In this document: piece by piece, positions 1 to 6,177 of the stretch
Numbering within the stretch: the stretch's first letter is position 1
How the letters are laid out: every line of letters begins with the position of its first letter
Source of the DNA: Flavobacteriaceae bacterium
GTDB lineage: Bacteria; Bacteroidota; Bacteroidia; Flavobacteriales; Flavobacteriaceae
Assembly: GCA_029238555.1 (NCBI GenBank)
Contig: JAQWFV010000146.1
Location: 1-6,645, forward strand
Length of the DNA: 6,645 nt
Direction of reading: 5' to 3'
Notes under the pieces: generated by a model
Told to the model about the DNA's origin: nothing
Databases searched by the model: none
Seen by the model: only the letters and a program-made list of their open reading frames with translations
Program-made: the position numbers and the translations under genes

Positions 1-543
1 TTTGGTTTGCTGTTTAAATGGAATAAAAGCCAGCGATACGCATGGAGGGCTGGATTGAGCTATACTAATTTGAGTTTTGACGATAAGAAAGCCCAAGACC
101 CTGCTAGAATTTTGAGAAATTGGAATGGAAATACAGGCTTATTGGAGCTGTCTTCTGGTTTGGAAGTGAACTTCTTGCCTTATAACCTTCATAGATTTGG
201 GCCAGTATTTACGCCTTATTTATACTCAGGTTTAACCGTTTTCAGGTATGATTACAATTATTTTGAGTTTTTAAAGGCTAAGAATACAAATAAAAAAGAG
301 ATTTCTTTTGAGCTTCCAATTCATTTTGGGATTAAAGCTAGAATAGGTTCAAATACCATTTTAGGGACAGAAATTGGAGTTAGGTACACATTTACGGATA
401 ATTTAGATGGAAGTAACCCAATAAATTCTAATTTTGCCGTCTACCAATTTGGAGATATAAATAACAATGATTGGTATGTGTTTTCTGGAATAAGCTTCAC
501 CTACACTTTTACAAGAAAACCTTGTAGGGATTGTTTTGAATAA
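1..543 (+). CDS. porG: DUF6089 family / PorG-like outer-membrane protein, 3' part (5' truncated)
   Basis: The frame is open from base 1, so the gene begins before the window; the TTG at 7 is an internal Leu codon, not a start. About 180 C-terminal residues are visible, and family members are usually around 220-240 residues, so the signal peptide and first strands are missing. Alternating aromatic/polar stretches suggest a small outer-membrane beta-barrel. Recognisable family segments are FKWNKS near the left edge, a PYLYSGLTVFRY strand, GTEIGVRYTFTDNLDG, and the end DWYVFSGISFTYTFTRKPC with two Cys near the C-terminus (CRDC). In Porphyromonas gingivalis, PorG is the outer-membrane partner of the PorK/PorN ring of the type IX secretion system and, as I recall, also sits directly upstream of uppS-bamA-ompH. 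The stop is 2 bases before uppS, so the two are probably co-transcribed. Family assignment is fairly sure; a type IX role is inferred from homology and context. Confidence 0.8.
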   Translation, partial: FGLLFKWNKSQRYAWRAGLSYTNLSFDDKKAQDPARILRNWNGNTGLLELSSGLEVNFLPYNLHRFGPVFTPYLYSGLTVFRYDYNYFEFLKAKNTNKKEISFELPIHFGIKARIGSNTILGTEIGVRYTFTDNLDGSNPINSNFAVYQFGDINNNDWYVFSGISFTYTFTRKPCRDCFE

Positions 544-545
544 AA

Positions 546-1289
546 ATGGAAAAAGAGACTGTACTTCATAAGGACCGATTACCCAAACACTTAGCCATTA
601 TAATGGATGGTAATGGAAGGTGGGCTAAGGCTAAGGGAATGCCAAGAACTTTTGGACATGAACAAGGGGTTAAAACAGTGCGTGCTACTGTGGAGCATTG
701 TGTTTCTTTAGGCATTGAATACTTAACACTCTATACTTTTTCTACAGAAAACTGGAACCGTCCTAAATTTGAAATAGATTTATTGATGAGGCTCTTGATA
801 AGATCCCTTAAAAAAGAGTTAAAAACCTTTGAGGCCAACAACATTAGATTGAATGCCATTGGAGATCTTTCTGCCTTGCCCAAAAAAGCCGTTCAGGAAC
901 TACAAGAGGTTATAGAAAAGACCCGAAACAACAGTGGAATGACGCTTAGTTTGGCCCTTAGTTATGGTAGCCGAGAGGAGCTCATTCAGGCTGTAAAAGC
1001 CATTAGTGTCAAAGTTAAAAATAATATAATTTCATCAGATAACATTGACGAAACCATTATAAATACCCATCTTTACACGCATGATCTGCCTGAGGTAGAT
1101 TTGTTGGTGAGAACCAGTGGGGAACACAGGATTAGTAATTTTTTGTTGTGGCAAATAGCCTATGCAGAATTGTATTTTATTTCAGCTTGTTGGCCAGACT
1201 TTAGCAAATCACATTTAGAGTCTGCCTTAGCTAATTATCAGAATAGAGAAAGAAGATTTGGAAAAACAAGCGAACAACTCAGTAAATAG
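546..1289 (+). CDS. uppS: Undecaprenyl diphosphate synthase (cis-prenyltransferase)
   Basis: This cytosolic, membrane-associated enzyme condenses isopentenyl diphosphate onto farnesyl diphosphate with cis geometry. The product is C55-PP, precursor of the lipid carrier for peptidoglycan, O-antigen and capsule. The 247-residue length is normal. All family signatures are present: HLAIIMDGNGRWA at residues 15-27, with Asp21 as the Mg/diphosphate-binding residue (E. coli Asp26) and the GNGRW P-loop-like segment; FGH at 36-38; TFSTENWNRP in the first third; RTSGEHRISNFLLWQ starting at Arg189; and NRERRFG near the C-terminus. RTSGE in place of E. coli RTGGE is a common family variant. The ATG at 546 lies 2 bases after the upstream stop and puts the catalytic Asp at the usual distance from the N-terminus. 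No Shine-Dalgarno site is visible, as is usual in this phylum. The last 32 bases overlap the proposed bamA start. Confidence 0.97.
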   Translation: MEKETVLHKDRLPKHLAIIMDGNGRWAKAKGMPRTFGHEQGVKTVRATVEHCVSLGIEYLTLYTFSTENWNRPKFEIDLLMRLLIRSLKKELKTFEANNIRLNAIGDLSALPKKAVQELQEVIEKTRNNSGMTLSLALSYGSREELIQAVKAISVKVKNNIISSDNIDETIINTHLYTHDLPEVDLLVRTSGEHRISNFLLWQIAYAELYFISACWPDFSKSHLESALANYQNRERRFGKTSEQLSK

Positions 1290-3879
1290 AAATTTTATTG
1301 CATTCATAGCCAATGCCTTTATGGTATTGGTTCTTTTTTTTAGCAGCAGCCTCCTTTTAGCCCAAGAGGGCGGATACGACGACGGTAAAAAATATATCCT
1401 TGGGGGTATTGAAGTGGTTGGTTTGCAAAGCTACAACGCCCAGACAGTGAAAACTTTTACAGGATTAAGGGTGGGACAACCCATTACATTACCTGGAGAG
1501 GAAATAGGTGAGGTGATTAGTAAACTTTGGGATTTAGAGCTCTTCAGTGATATTAATTTTTTCATCACAAATATTGAAGACGAAAAAGTCTTTTTGGAGT
1601 TGGAGATTATAGAAAGACCTACTTTATCTCAGGTTACAGTATATGGTGTTAAGCCTAGAAAGGTAGACGCATTATTAACAGATACGGACCTCAAGAAAGG
1701 GAAAAAAATTACGGAGAGTTTATTGGCTAATTCTAAAAATTACCTCCAAAACAAATACAAAAAAGAGGGTTATTTAAATACTAAAGTAACCATTGCTACT
1801 GCTGCAGATACCACCGAGACCAATGCTCAGAAAATGGTCATTAATATTAACAAGGGTGCTAAGGTTAAAATTTCTGAGATCCAATTTGAAGGAAACGAGG
1901 CGTTAAGTGCAGCTAGGCTTAAAAAGGCCTTGAAGAAAACCAAAGAAAAAGCTTTTTATAGGTTTTGGAAGAAATCTAAATATATACCCGAAGATTATCA
2001 AGCGGATTTACAGGGCCTAAAAGATGCCTATGCGGAAAATGGTTTTAGGGATGCTAGGATCTTAATGGACACCTTTACTAAGGTAAACGACCAAAACATT
2101 GCCTTAAAAATAAAAGTAGAGGAAGGGGACAAGTATTATTTTGGAGACATTAATTTCGTAGGAAACACTGTTTATACCGATAGGGGCTTGTCACAGATTT
2201 TGGGGATTAAAAAAGGAGACACTTACAATGGTGTTTTATTGAGAAAGCGCATTGCAGACAACACTAAGCCAGATGGAGAAGACATTACAAACTTATATCA
2301 GAACAATGGATATTTGTTTTCAAGTATAAATCCCGTAGAGGTTTCCGCAGCAAATGACACCATAGATTTTGAAATAAGAATTATAGAAGGGAAGGAAACT
2401 TTCCTGGACCATGTAACTATTACAGGAAATGACAAAACCAATGACCATGTTATTTTCAGAGAACTCAGGACCCGTCCTGGTCAGAAATACTCCAAGGATA
2501 ATATTATTAGGAGTATTAGAGAATTAGGTCAGCTGGGCTTTTTTGACGCTGAGCAAATCTCACCTGATGTTCAAAACGCAGATCCCAATACAGGTACGGT
2601 AGATTTGGCCTATAGTTTGGTAGAAGCTGGATCCAGCCAGATTGAACTTCAAGGGGGCTATGGAGGAGGTGGTTTTATTGGAACCCTAGGACTTTCTTTT
2701 AGTAACTTCTCCTTGCAAAATATTTTTGACAAGGAAGCCTACAAGCCTGTTCCTATGGGTGACGGACAAACTTTTGCCCTTCGTTTACAAGCGAGTAGGA
2801 CTTTTAAGGTCTACAGTTTAAACTTTTCTGAGCCTTGGATGGGTGGTAAAAAACCGATCAGATTTAATGTATCTCTATCCAGAACACAGCAGTATTCTTT
2901 TGATTTTGTGGCGAGAGATGTAGATAAAGACAGGCAGTTTTCTATTACAGGTGTTTCTCTTGGGTTGGCCAAGCGCCTTCAATGGCCAGATGATTACTTC
3001 TCCGTGTCTCATGCATTGGGTTACCAACAATACGATTTTCAGAACTACAATATAGGATTGTTTAATTTTGGAAATGGAACCTCTAACTCTTTGACCTATA
3101 CTTTTGGTCTTTCCAGAAAATCTTCAGGTCCAAACCCTATCTTTCCAACAGGAGGGTCTAGTTTTGAATTCTTGGCTAAATTCACCCCGCCATTTTCTTT
3201 ATTGGGATCTAAAGATTTTAAAGCGATTAAAGAAGAAAGTGACGAAATTATAGATTTGAGATCTACTGGAGACGCTACAGCGAGTCAGTTAAAAAGATTG
3301 GAAACATTAGAGGAGTCTCGTTTTAAGTGGTTGGAATTTTATAAATTAAATTTCAAGGGAGACTGGTATAGTAGAATTGTCGGTAAGCTAATTTTGAGAA
3401 CAAACACAGAATTTGCTTTCTTAGGAAACTACAATCCAGATATTGGTAATGTACCTTTTGAGCGTTTCTTCGTTGGTGGAGATGGGCTTGGGAATTTTAC
3501 CTTAGATGGAAGAGAAGTAGTACAACTTAGAGGTTATGAGAACCAATCTTTAACCCCTATAGACCCTACTACTGGACAACAAGAAGGTGGTGTGGTGTAC
3601 AATAAGTTCTCTATGGAGATGCGTTATCCTATTACATTAAAGCCTTCTGCCTCAATTTACGGTTTAGCCTTTTTGGAGGGTGGAAATGCTTTTAACAGTA
3701 TTCAAGAGTTTAATCCTTTTGATATAAAAAGATCCGCTGGAGTAGGGGTGCGTATTTTTATGCCTGCTTTTGGTTTATTGGGAATTGACTTTGGTTATGG
3801 GTTTGACGCAGACAATCAGCCTGGTTCCGTGGGACCTTCCGGATGGCAGACCCACTTTATTATTGGACAGCGTTTTTAA
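1258..3879 (+). CDS. bamA: Outer-membrane protein assembly factor BamA (Omp85)
   Basis: BamA is the central subunit of the BAM complex, which folds and inserts beta-barrels into the outer membrane. The 873-residue product has, in order: a signal peptide (about 1-36, hydrophobic core about 13-34, ending LLLAQ); five POTRA repeats at roughly 46-120, 121-200, 203-290, 293-380 and 382-457; and a C-terminal 16-strand barrel from about 461. The LRGY motif of barrel loop 6 is at 757-760 (Arg758), and the protein ends in aromatic Phe (GQRF), as expected for a barrel terminal strand. POTRA3 has a basic/aromatic stretch around 230-243, and the barrel carries a charged segment at about 652-695. The TTG start at 1258 is preferred because the next ATG (1321, residue 22) would leave a signal peptide with no positive n-region; TTG adds Lys3 and Arg11. 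It lies inside uppS, which suggests translational coupling. The function is certain; the exact start is probable. Confidence 0.96.
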   Translation: MEKQANNSVNRNFIAFIANAFMVLVLFFSSSLLLAQEGGYDDGKKYILGGIEVVGLQSYNAQTVKTFTGLRVGQPITLPGEEIGEVISKLWDLELFSDINFFITNIEDEKVFLELEIIERPTLSQVTVYGVKPRKVDALLTDTDLKKGKKITESLLANSKNYLQNKYKKEGYLNTKVTIATAADTTETNAQKMVININKGAKVKISEIQFEGNEALSAARLKKALKKTKEKAFYRFWKKSKYIPEDYQADLQGLKDAYAENGFRDARILMDTFTKVNDQNIALKIKVEEGDKYYFGDINFVGNTVYTDRGLSQILGIKKGDTYNGVLLRKRIADNTKPDGEDITNLYQNNGYLFSSINPVEVSAANDTIDFEIRIIEGKETFLDHVTITGNDKTNDHVIFRELRTRPGQKYSKDNIIRSIRELGQLGFFDAEQISPDVQNADPNTGTVDLAYSLVEAGSSQIELQGGYGGGGFIGTLGLSFSNFSLQNIFDKEAYKPVPMGDGQTFALRLQASRTFKVYSLNFSEPWMGGKKPIRFNVSLSRTQQYSFDFVARDVDKDRQFSITGVSLGLAKRLQWPDDYFSVSHALGYQQYDFQNYNIGLFNFGNGTSNSLTYTFGLSRKSSGPNPIFPTGGSSFEFLAKFTPPFSLLGSKDFKAIKEESDEIIDLRSTGDATASQLKRLETLEESRFKWLEFYKLNFKGDWYSRIVGKLILRTNTEFAFLGNYNPDIGNVPFERFFVGGDGLGNFTLDGREVVQLRGYENQSLTPIDPTTGQQEGGVVYNKFSMEMRYPITLKPSASIYGLAFLEGGNAFNSIQEFNPFDIKRSAGVGVRIFMPAFGLLGIDFGYGFDADNQPGSVGPSGWQTHFIIGQRF

Positions 3880-3894
3880 TAATTATTATATTTG
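3863..3894 (+). promoter_or_regulatory. Possible Bacteroidota-type promoter overlapping the start of the first ompH-like gene
   Basis: TATATTTG at 3887-3894 matches the TAnnTTTG -7 consensus of Bacteroidota exactly, and a TTG at 3863-3865 sits 21 bases upstream in the -33 position, inside the end of bamA. The difficulty is that the last three bases are the only plausible start codon (TTG, 3892) of the gene that follows. A transcript starting several bases downstream would therefore lack that start. The site is either fortuitous in AT-rich DNA, or it serves downstream genes, or the start assignment is wrong. Confidence 0.22.
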
Positions 3895-4701
3895 AGAATC
3901 TCAAAGACAATCACATACCTGTTATTTGTTTTTTGGCTTGGTTTAAGTAGCGTTCACGCTCAAAGACAAGCTAGGGTAGCCTATATAGATATGGATTATA
4001 TATTGTCTAAATTGCCTTCTTATTTAGAGGCGCAACGTTCATTAGAAGAACGCGTGGGTGGTTGGCAAATGGAAATAGCTGCTAGAAAACTAGCAATAGA
4101 AACCTTGGAGAGCGAATTAGCGTCTCAAAAGGCATTGTTAACGCCCATTTTAATAGAGGAAAGGGCGCTGGAGATTCAATCTGCCAAGGCGTCTTTGGTC
4201 GCTTATCAGCAACAGCGATTTGGTGTTCAGGGAGATTTGTTTGCTTTGAGAACTTCCATTGTTCAGCCTATTCAAGACTTGGTTTTTAATGAGGTGCAGC
4301 GGTTGGGAAAAGAAAAGGGATACGATCTCATTCTAGACAAATCAGATGGTAGTACCACTATTTTGTTTGCCAACGAACGTTTTAATTTGAGTAATTTAAT
4401 TGTCAGAGCCTTGAGTAGGCAAGATATGAGTGCTAATATGGGGCTCAGTGATGCAGAAATAAACCAGGGTCCAGCAGAAGAGGTTCCTGTCAATGAAGGC
4501 TTAGAAGCTAAAGCGGCAGAGGATCTTGAAAAGGTAAAATCAAAGGAACAACAGATTGCTGAAAAGAAAGCAGCACAAGAGAAACTGAGGGAAGATAGGC
4601 AAAAAGCCTATGAACTCAGAAAGAAAAAATTAAGAGAAGCGAGAGAAAAAAAGAAATCTGACAAACTTCCTGTCCAACAAAAAGACAGTATAACAGAATA
4701 A
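3892..4701 (+). CDS. OmpH/Skp-like periplasmic chaperone with charged C-terminal extension
   Basis: This Skp (OmpH) family protein should hold unfolded outer-membrane proteins in the periplasm on their way to BamA, encoded 12 bases upstream. The signal peptide is clear: Arg2 and Lys5, hydrophobic core 8-20, and a likely cut after Ala23 (VHA|Q). The Skp domain spans about 27-175: strand ARVAYIDMDYIL, two long helices through about 130 rich in Glu, Gln, Ala and Leu, then strand YDLILDKSDG and TTILFA. After a Pro/Glu-rich linker (about 186-203) comes a highly charged Lys/Glu/Arg helix-forming tail to residue 269. This tail makes the protein about 100 residues longer than E. coli Skp or its neighbour. 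The start is TTG at 3892: the frame has a stop at 3880, and the first internal Met (residue 34) would remove the signal peptide. No ribosome-binding site is visible. Confidence 0.88.
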   Translation: MRISKTITYLLFVFWLGLSSVHAQRQARVAYIDMDYILSKLPSYLEAQRSLEERVGGWQMEIAARKLAIETLESELASQKALLTPILIEERALEIQSAKASLVAYQQQRFGVQGDLFALRTSIVQPIQDLVFNEVQRLGKEKGYDLILDKSDGSTTILFANERFNLSNLIVRALSRQDMSANMGLSDAEINQGPAEEVPVNEGLEAKAAEDLEKVKSKEQQIAEKKAAQEKLREDRQKAYELRKKKLREAREKKKSDKLPVQQKDSITE

Positions 4702-4705
4702 ATTT

Positions 4706-4713
4706 TATATTTG
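4706..4713 (+). promoter_or_regulatory. Likely -7 promoter element (TAnnTTTG) for the second ompH-like gene
   Basis: TATATTTG at 4706-4713 is an exact match to the Bacteroidota -7 consensus, 5 bases after the stop of the preceding gene. Transcription would begin near 4720, giving a leader of about 45 bases (to 4765) that is A-rich, nearly without G, and has no Shine-Dalgarno site, which is typical of well-expressed flavobacterial genes. No good TTG -33 element is seen 17-23 bases upstream, so support rests on the -7 box, the leader composition and the 64-base gap, which is unusually wide for this tight cluster. Confidence 0.5.
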
Positions 4714-4765
4714 AACACTATATTTAACAACAAACAAAAAATTAACAATCAATCTAATTAACACG

Positions 4766-5275
4766 ATGAAGAATTTAAAGAAAATAGCCGTTGCATTATT
4801 TTTATTTGTAGCTGCGACAAGTTTTGCACAAGCCCAAAGCAAAGTAGCGCATATTAATGTACAAGCGTTATTATCTGAAATGCCAGAGATGAAGGCGGCA
4901 GATGCAGAACTAAAGAAATTGCAAGAAACTTACAGAGCAGATATTGAAGATTCAATGACTGAGTTGAGAAATAAGTACACCCTATACTCTAATGAGTCTG
5001 CTTCAAAAACTCAAGAAGAAAACGAAAAAAGAGCGCTAGAGCTACAAGGTTTTGAAAAATCAATTAACGAAGCCCAGCAAGCAGCCCAACAGGAACTTCA
5101 GAAAAAACAAGCAGAGTTATTTGCGCCTATTTCTGAAAAAGCTAAAGCAGCTATTGAAAAAGTGGCTACAGCGCAAGGATTTGACTATGTGTTAGATGCT
5201 ACTCAAGGATATGGTTTATTGGTGTCTAGAGGAAAAAACTTAATGTCAGACGTTAAAAAAGAATTGGGATTCTAA
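4766..5275 (+). CDS. OmpH/Skp-like periplasmic chaperone, compact paralogue
   Basis: This is a second Skp-family periplasmic chaperone, expected to trimerise and shield unfolded outer-membrane proteins for the BAM machine. The 169-residue length is close to that of E. coli Skp. It has a textbook signal peptide (Lys2, Lys5, Lys6; core 7-20; cut after Ala23, AQA|Q). The body is a first strand KVAHINVQALLSEMPE (26-41), two long Glu/Gln/Lys/Ala-rich helices about 42-135 forming the coiled-coil arms, a closing strand GFDYVLDAT (138-146), and a short C-terminal helix ending in Phe. It lacks the charged tail of the upstream paralogue, and the two differ widely outside the shared fold, which suggests an old duplication. 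ATG at 4766 is the only sensible start. A likely promoter lies upstream and a strong terminator downstream, so it may be expressed on its own as well as by readthrough from bamA. Confidence 0.92.
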   Translation: MKNLKKIAVALFLFVAATSFAQAQSKVAHINVQALLSEMPEMKAADAELKKLQETYRADIEDSMTELRNKYTLYSNESASKTQEENEKRALELQGFEKSINEAQQAAQQELQKKQAELFAPISEKAKAAIEKVATAQGFDYVLDATQGYGLLVSRGKNLMSDVKKELGF

Positions 5276-5300
5276 GAGATTTTCCCATCTTTGTTCAAAT

Positions 5301-5334
5301 AAAACCGTCTCTTTAGAGGCGGTTTTTTTATTTT
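5301..5334 (+). terminator. Rho-independent terminator after the second ompH-like gene
   Basis: An 11-base-pair stem pairs 5301-5311 (AAAACCGTCTC) with 5316-5326 around a TTTA loop (5312-5315). It has one U-G wobble (5308 with 5319) and all other pairs are canonical. The GC-rich core is followed by a T tract (5323-5329) and then A plus four more Ts. It lies 25 bases after the ompH stop and closes the uppS-bamA-ompH-ompH unit, separating it from murI, which starts 6 bases beyond. The A-run on the left arm could give partial function on the opposite strand, but no minus-strand gene ends here. Confidence 0.92.
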
Positions 5335-5340
5335 AGAGGT

Positions 5341-6171
5341 ATGAGTAATTCGCTTGGTCCTATTGGCTTTTTTGACTCCGGTGTGGGAGGCACTTCGGTA
5401 TGGTCAGAGGTTCATGCGCTGCTTCCTGAAGAGTCTACGATTTATGTGGCAGACAGTGCCAACGCTCCCTATGGAGAGCGAAGTCCAGAAGCTATAGTAG
5501 CTTTGTCTATCAAGAACACAGAGTTTCTAATAGGCAAGGGTTGTAAATTAATTGTAGTAGCTTGTAATACGGCTACTACCAATGCTATAAAAATACTTAG
5601 GGATACTTATCCCATTCCCTTTATTGGGATTGAACCCGCTATAAAACCTGCAGCCTTAGAGACTAAAACAGGCAAAGTGGGATTATTGGCTACAAAAGGA
5701 ACTCTTGGGAGTGCTTTATTTCATAAGACCGCTTTAGAGAATGCCTCAGGAGTTGAAATTATTGAGCAAGAAGGCGCTGGATTGGTCGCTTTAATCGAAG
5801 GTGGTTTTGCAGACGGAGAGGAGGTGGCTGAACTTTTGACAAATTATTTATTACCCATGCAAGAAAAAGGGATTGACCGCTTGGTTTTAGGTTGCACGCA
5901 CTATCCTTATTTAATCCCTGCCATAAAAAAAATACTTTCGACTCGTATTGAAATTATAGATGCTGCTGGCGCTGTTGCCAGGCAGACCAAAAATGTATTG
6001 GAAAAAGAAGGTTTATTGATCGGTTCGGTTACTACTGAAGGTTTGGCCGGAGACAGTCCAATTCTCAGCACTGTAAGCCATGATTTCTACTCTAATAGTG
6101 CTACAGATGTATTGAAAAGTTTTATTCCTACTGCGCCTCACATTAGGCTTCATTACAGCACGGAATTTTAA
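5341..6171 (+). CDS. murI: Glutamate racemase
   Basis: This cytosolic, cofactor-independent enzyme interconverts L- and D-glutamate and supplies D-Glu for the peptidoglycan stem peptide. The length of 276 residues is normal. Catalytic features are all visible: FDSGVGG with Asp12; DSANAPYGERS at 38-48; VACNTAT with the first catalytic Cys75; Glu153 in the LIEGG segment; and LGCTHYPYL with the second catalytic Cys185 and His187. These correspond closely to the Asp10/Cys74/Glu153/Cys185/His187 set of Bacillus RacE. The ATG at 5341 fits the family N-terminus, with the Asp motif starting near residue 10. AGAGG at 5335-5339 ends one base before the ATG, too close for a normal Shine-Dalgarno site. 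The gene follows the ompH terminator, so it needs its own promoter or readthrough; none is clear in the short gap. It converges on folA with a 6-base gap. Confidence 0.97.
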   Translation: MSNSLGPIGFFDSGVGGTSVWSEVHALLPEESTIYVADSANAPYGERSPEAIVALSIKNTEFLIGKGCKLIVVACNTATTNAIKILRDTYPIPFIGIEPAIKPAALETKTGKVGLLATKGTLGSALFHKTALENASGVEIIEQEGAGLVALIEGGFADGEEVAELLTNYLLPMQEKGIDRLVLGCTHYPYLIPAIKKILSTRIEIIDAAGAVARQTKNVLEKEGLLIGSVTTEGLAGDSPILSTVSHDFYSNSATDVLKSFIPTAPHIRLHYSTEF

Positions 6172-6177
6172 GCCCAA

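Noticed and set aside
7..9. TTG as the start of the PorG-like gene
   Set aside because: The frame is open to base 1, and the residues around it belong to a mid-protein family segment (FKWNKS), so this is an internal Leu of a truncated gene.
1110..1124. RTSGE instead of RTGGE in UppS as a possible active-site change
   Set aside because: Ser at this position is a frequent natural variant in the family, and all other catalytic and binding residues are intact.
4272..4493. 73-codon open frame on the minus strand inside the first ompH-like gene
   Set aside because: It is fully nested in a well-supported gene, has no recognisable domain, and its frame is open only as a by-product of the opposite strand's codon use.
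5329..5336. TATTTTAG just before the murI ATG as a -7 promoter box for a leaderless transcript
   Set aside because: It misses one consensus base, has no TTG at the -33 distance, and consists mostly of the terminator's T tract.
5335..5339. AGAGG as the murI Shine-Dalgarno site
   Set aside because: It ends one base before the ATG, too close to pair with the ribosome in the usual geometry, and Bacteroidota rarely rely on such sites.
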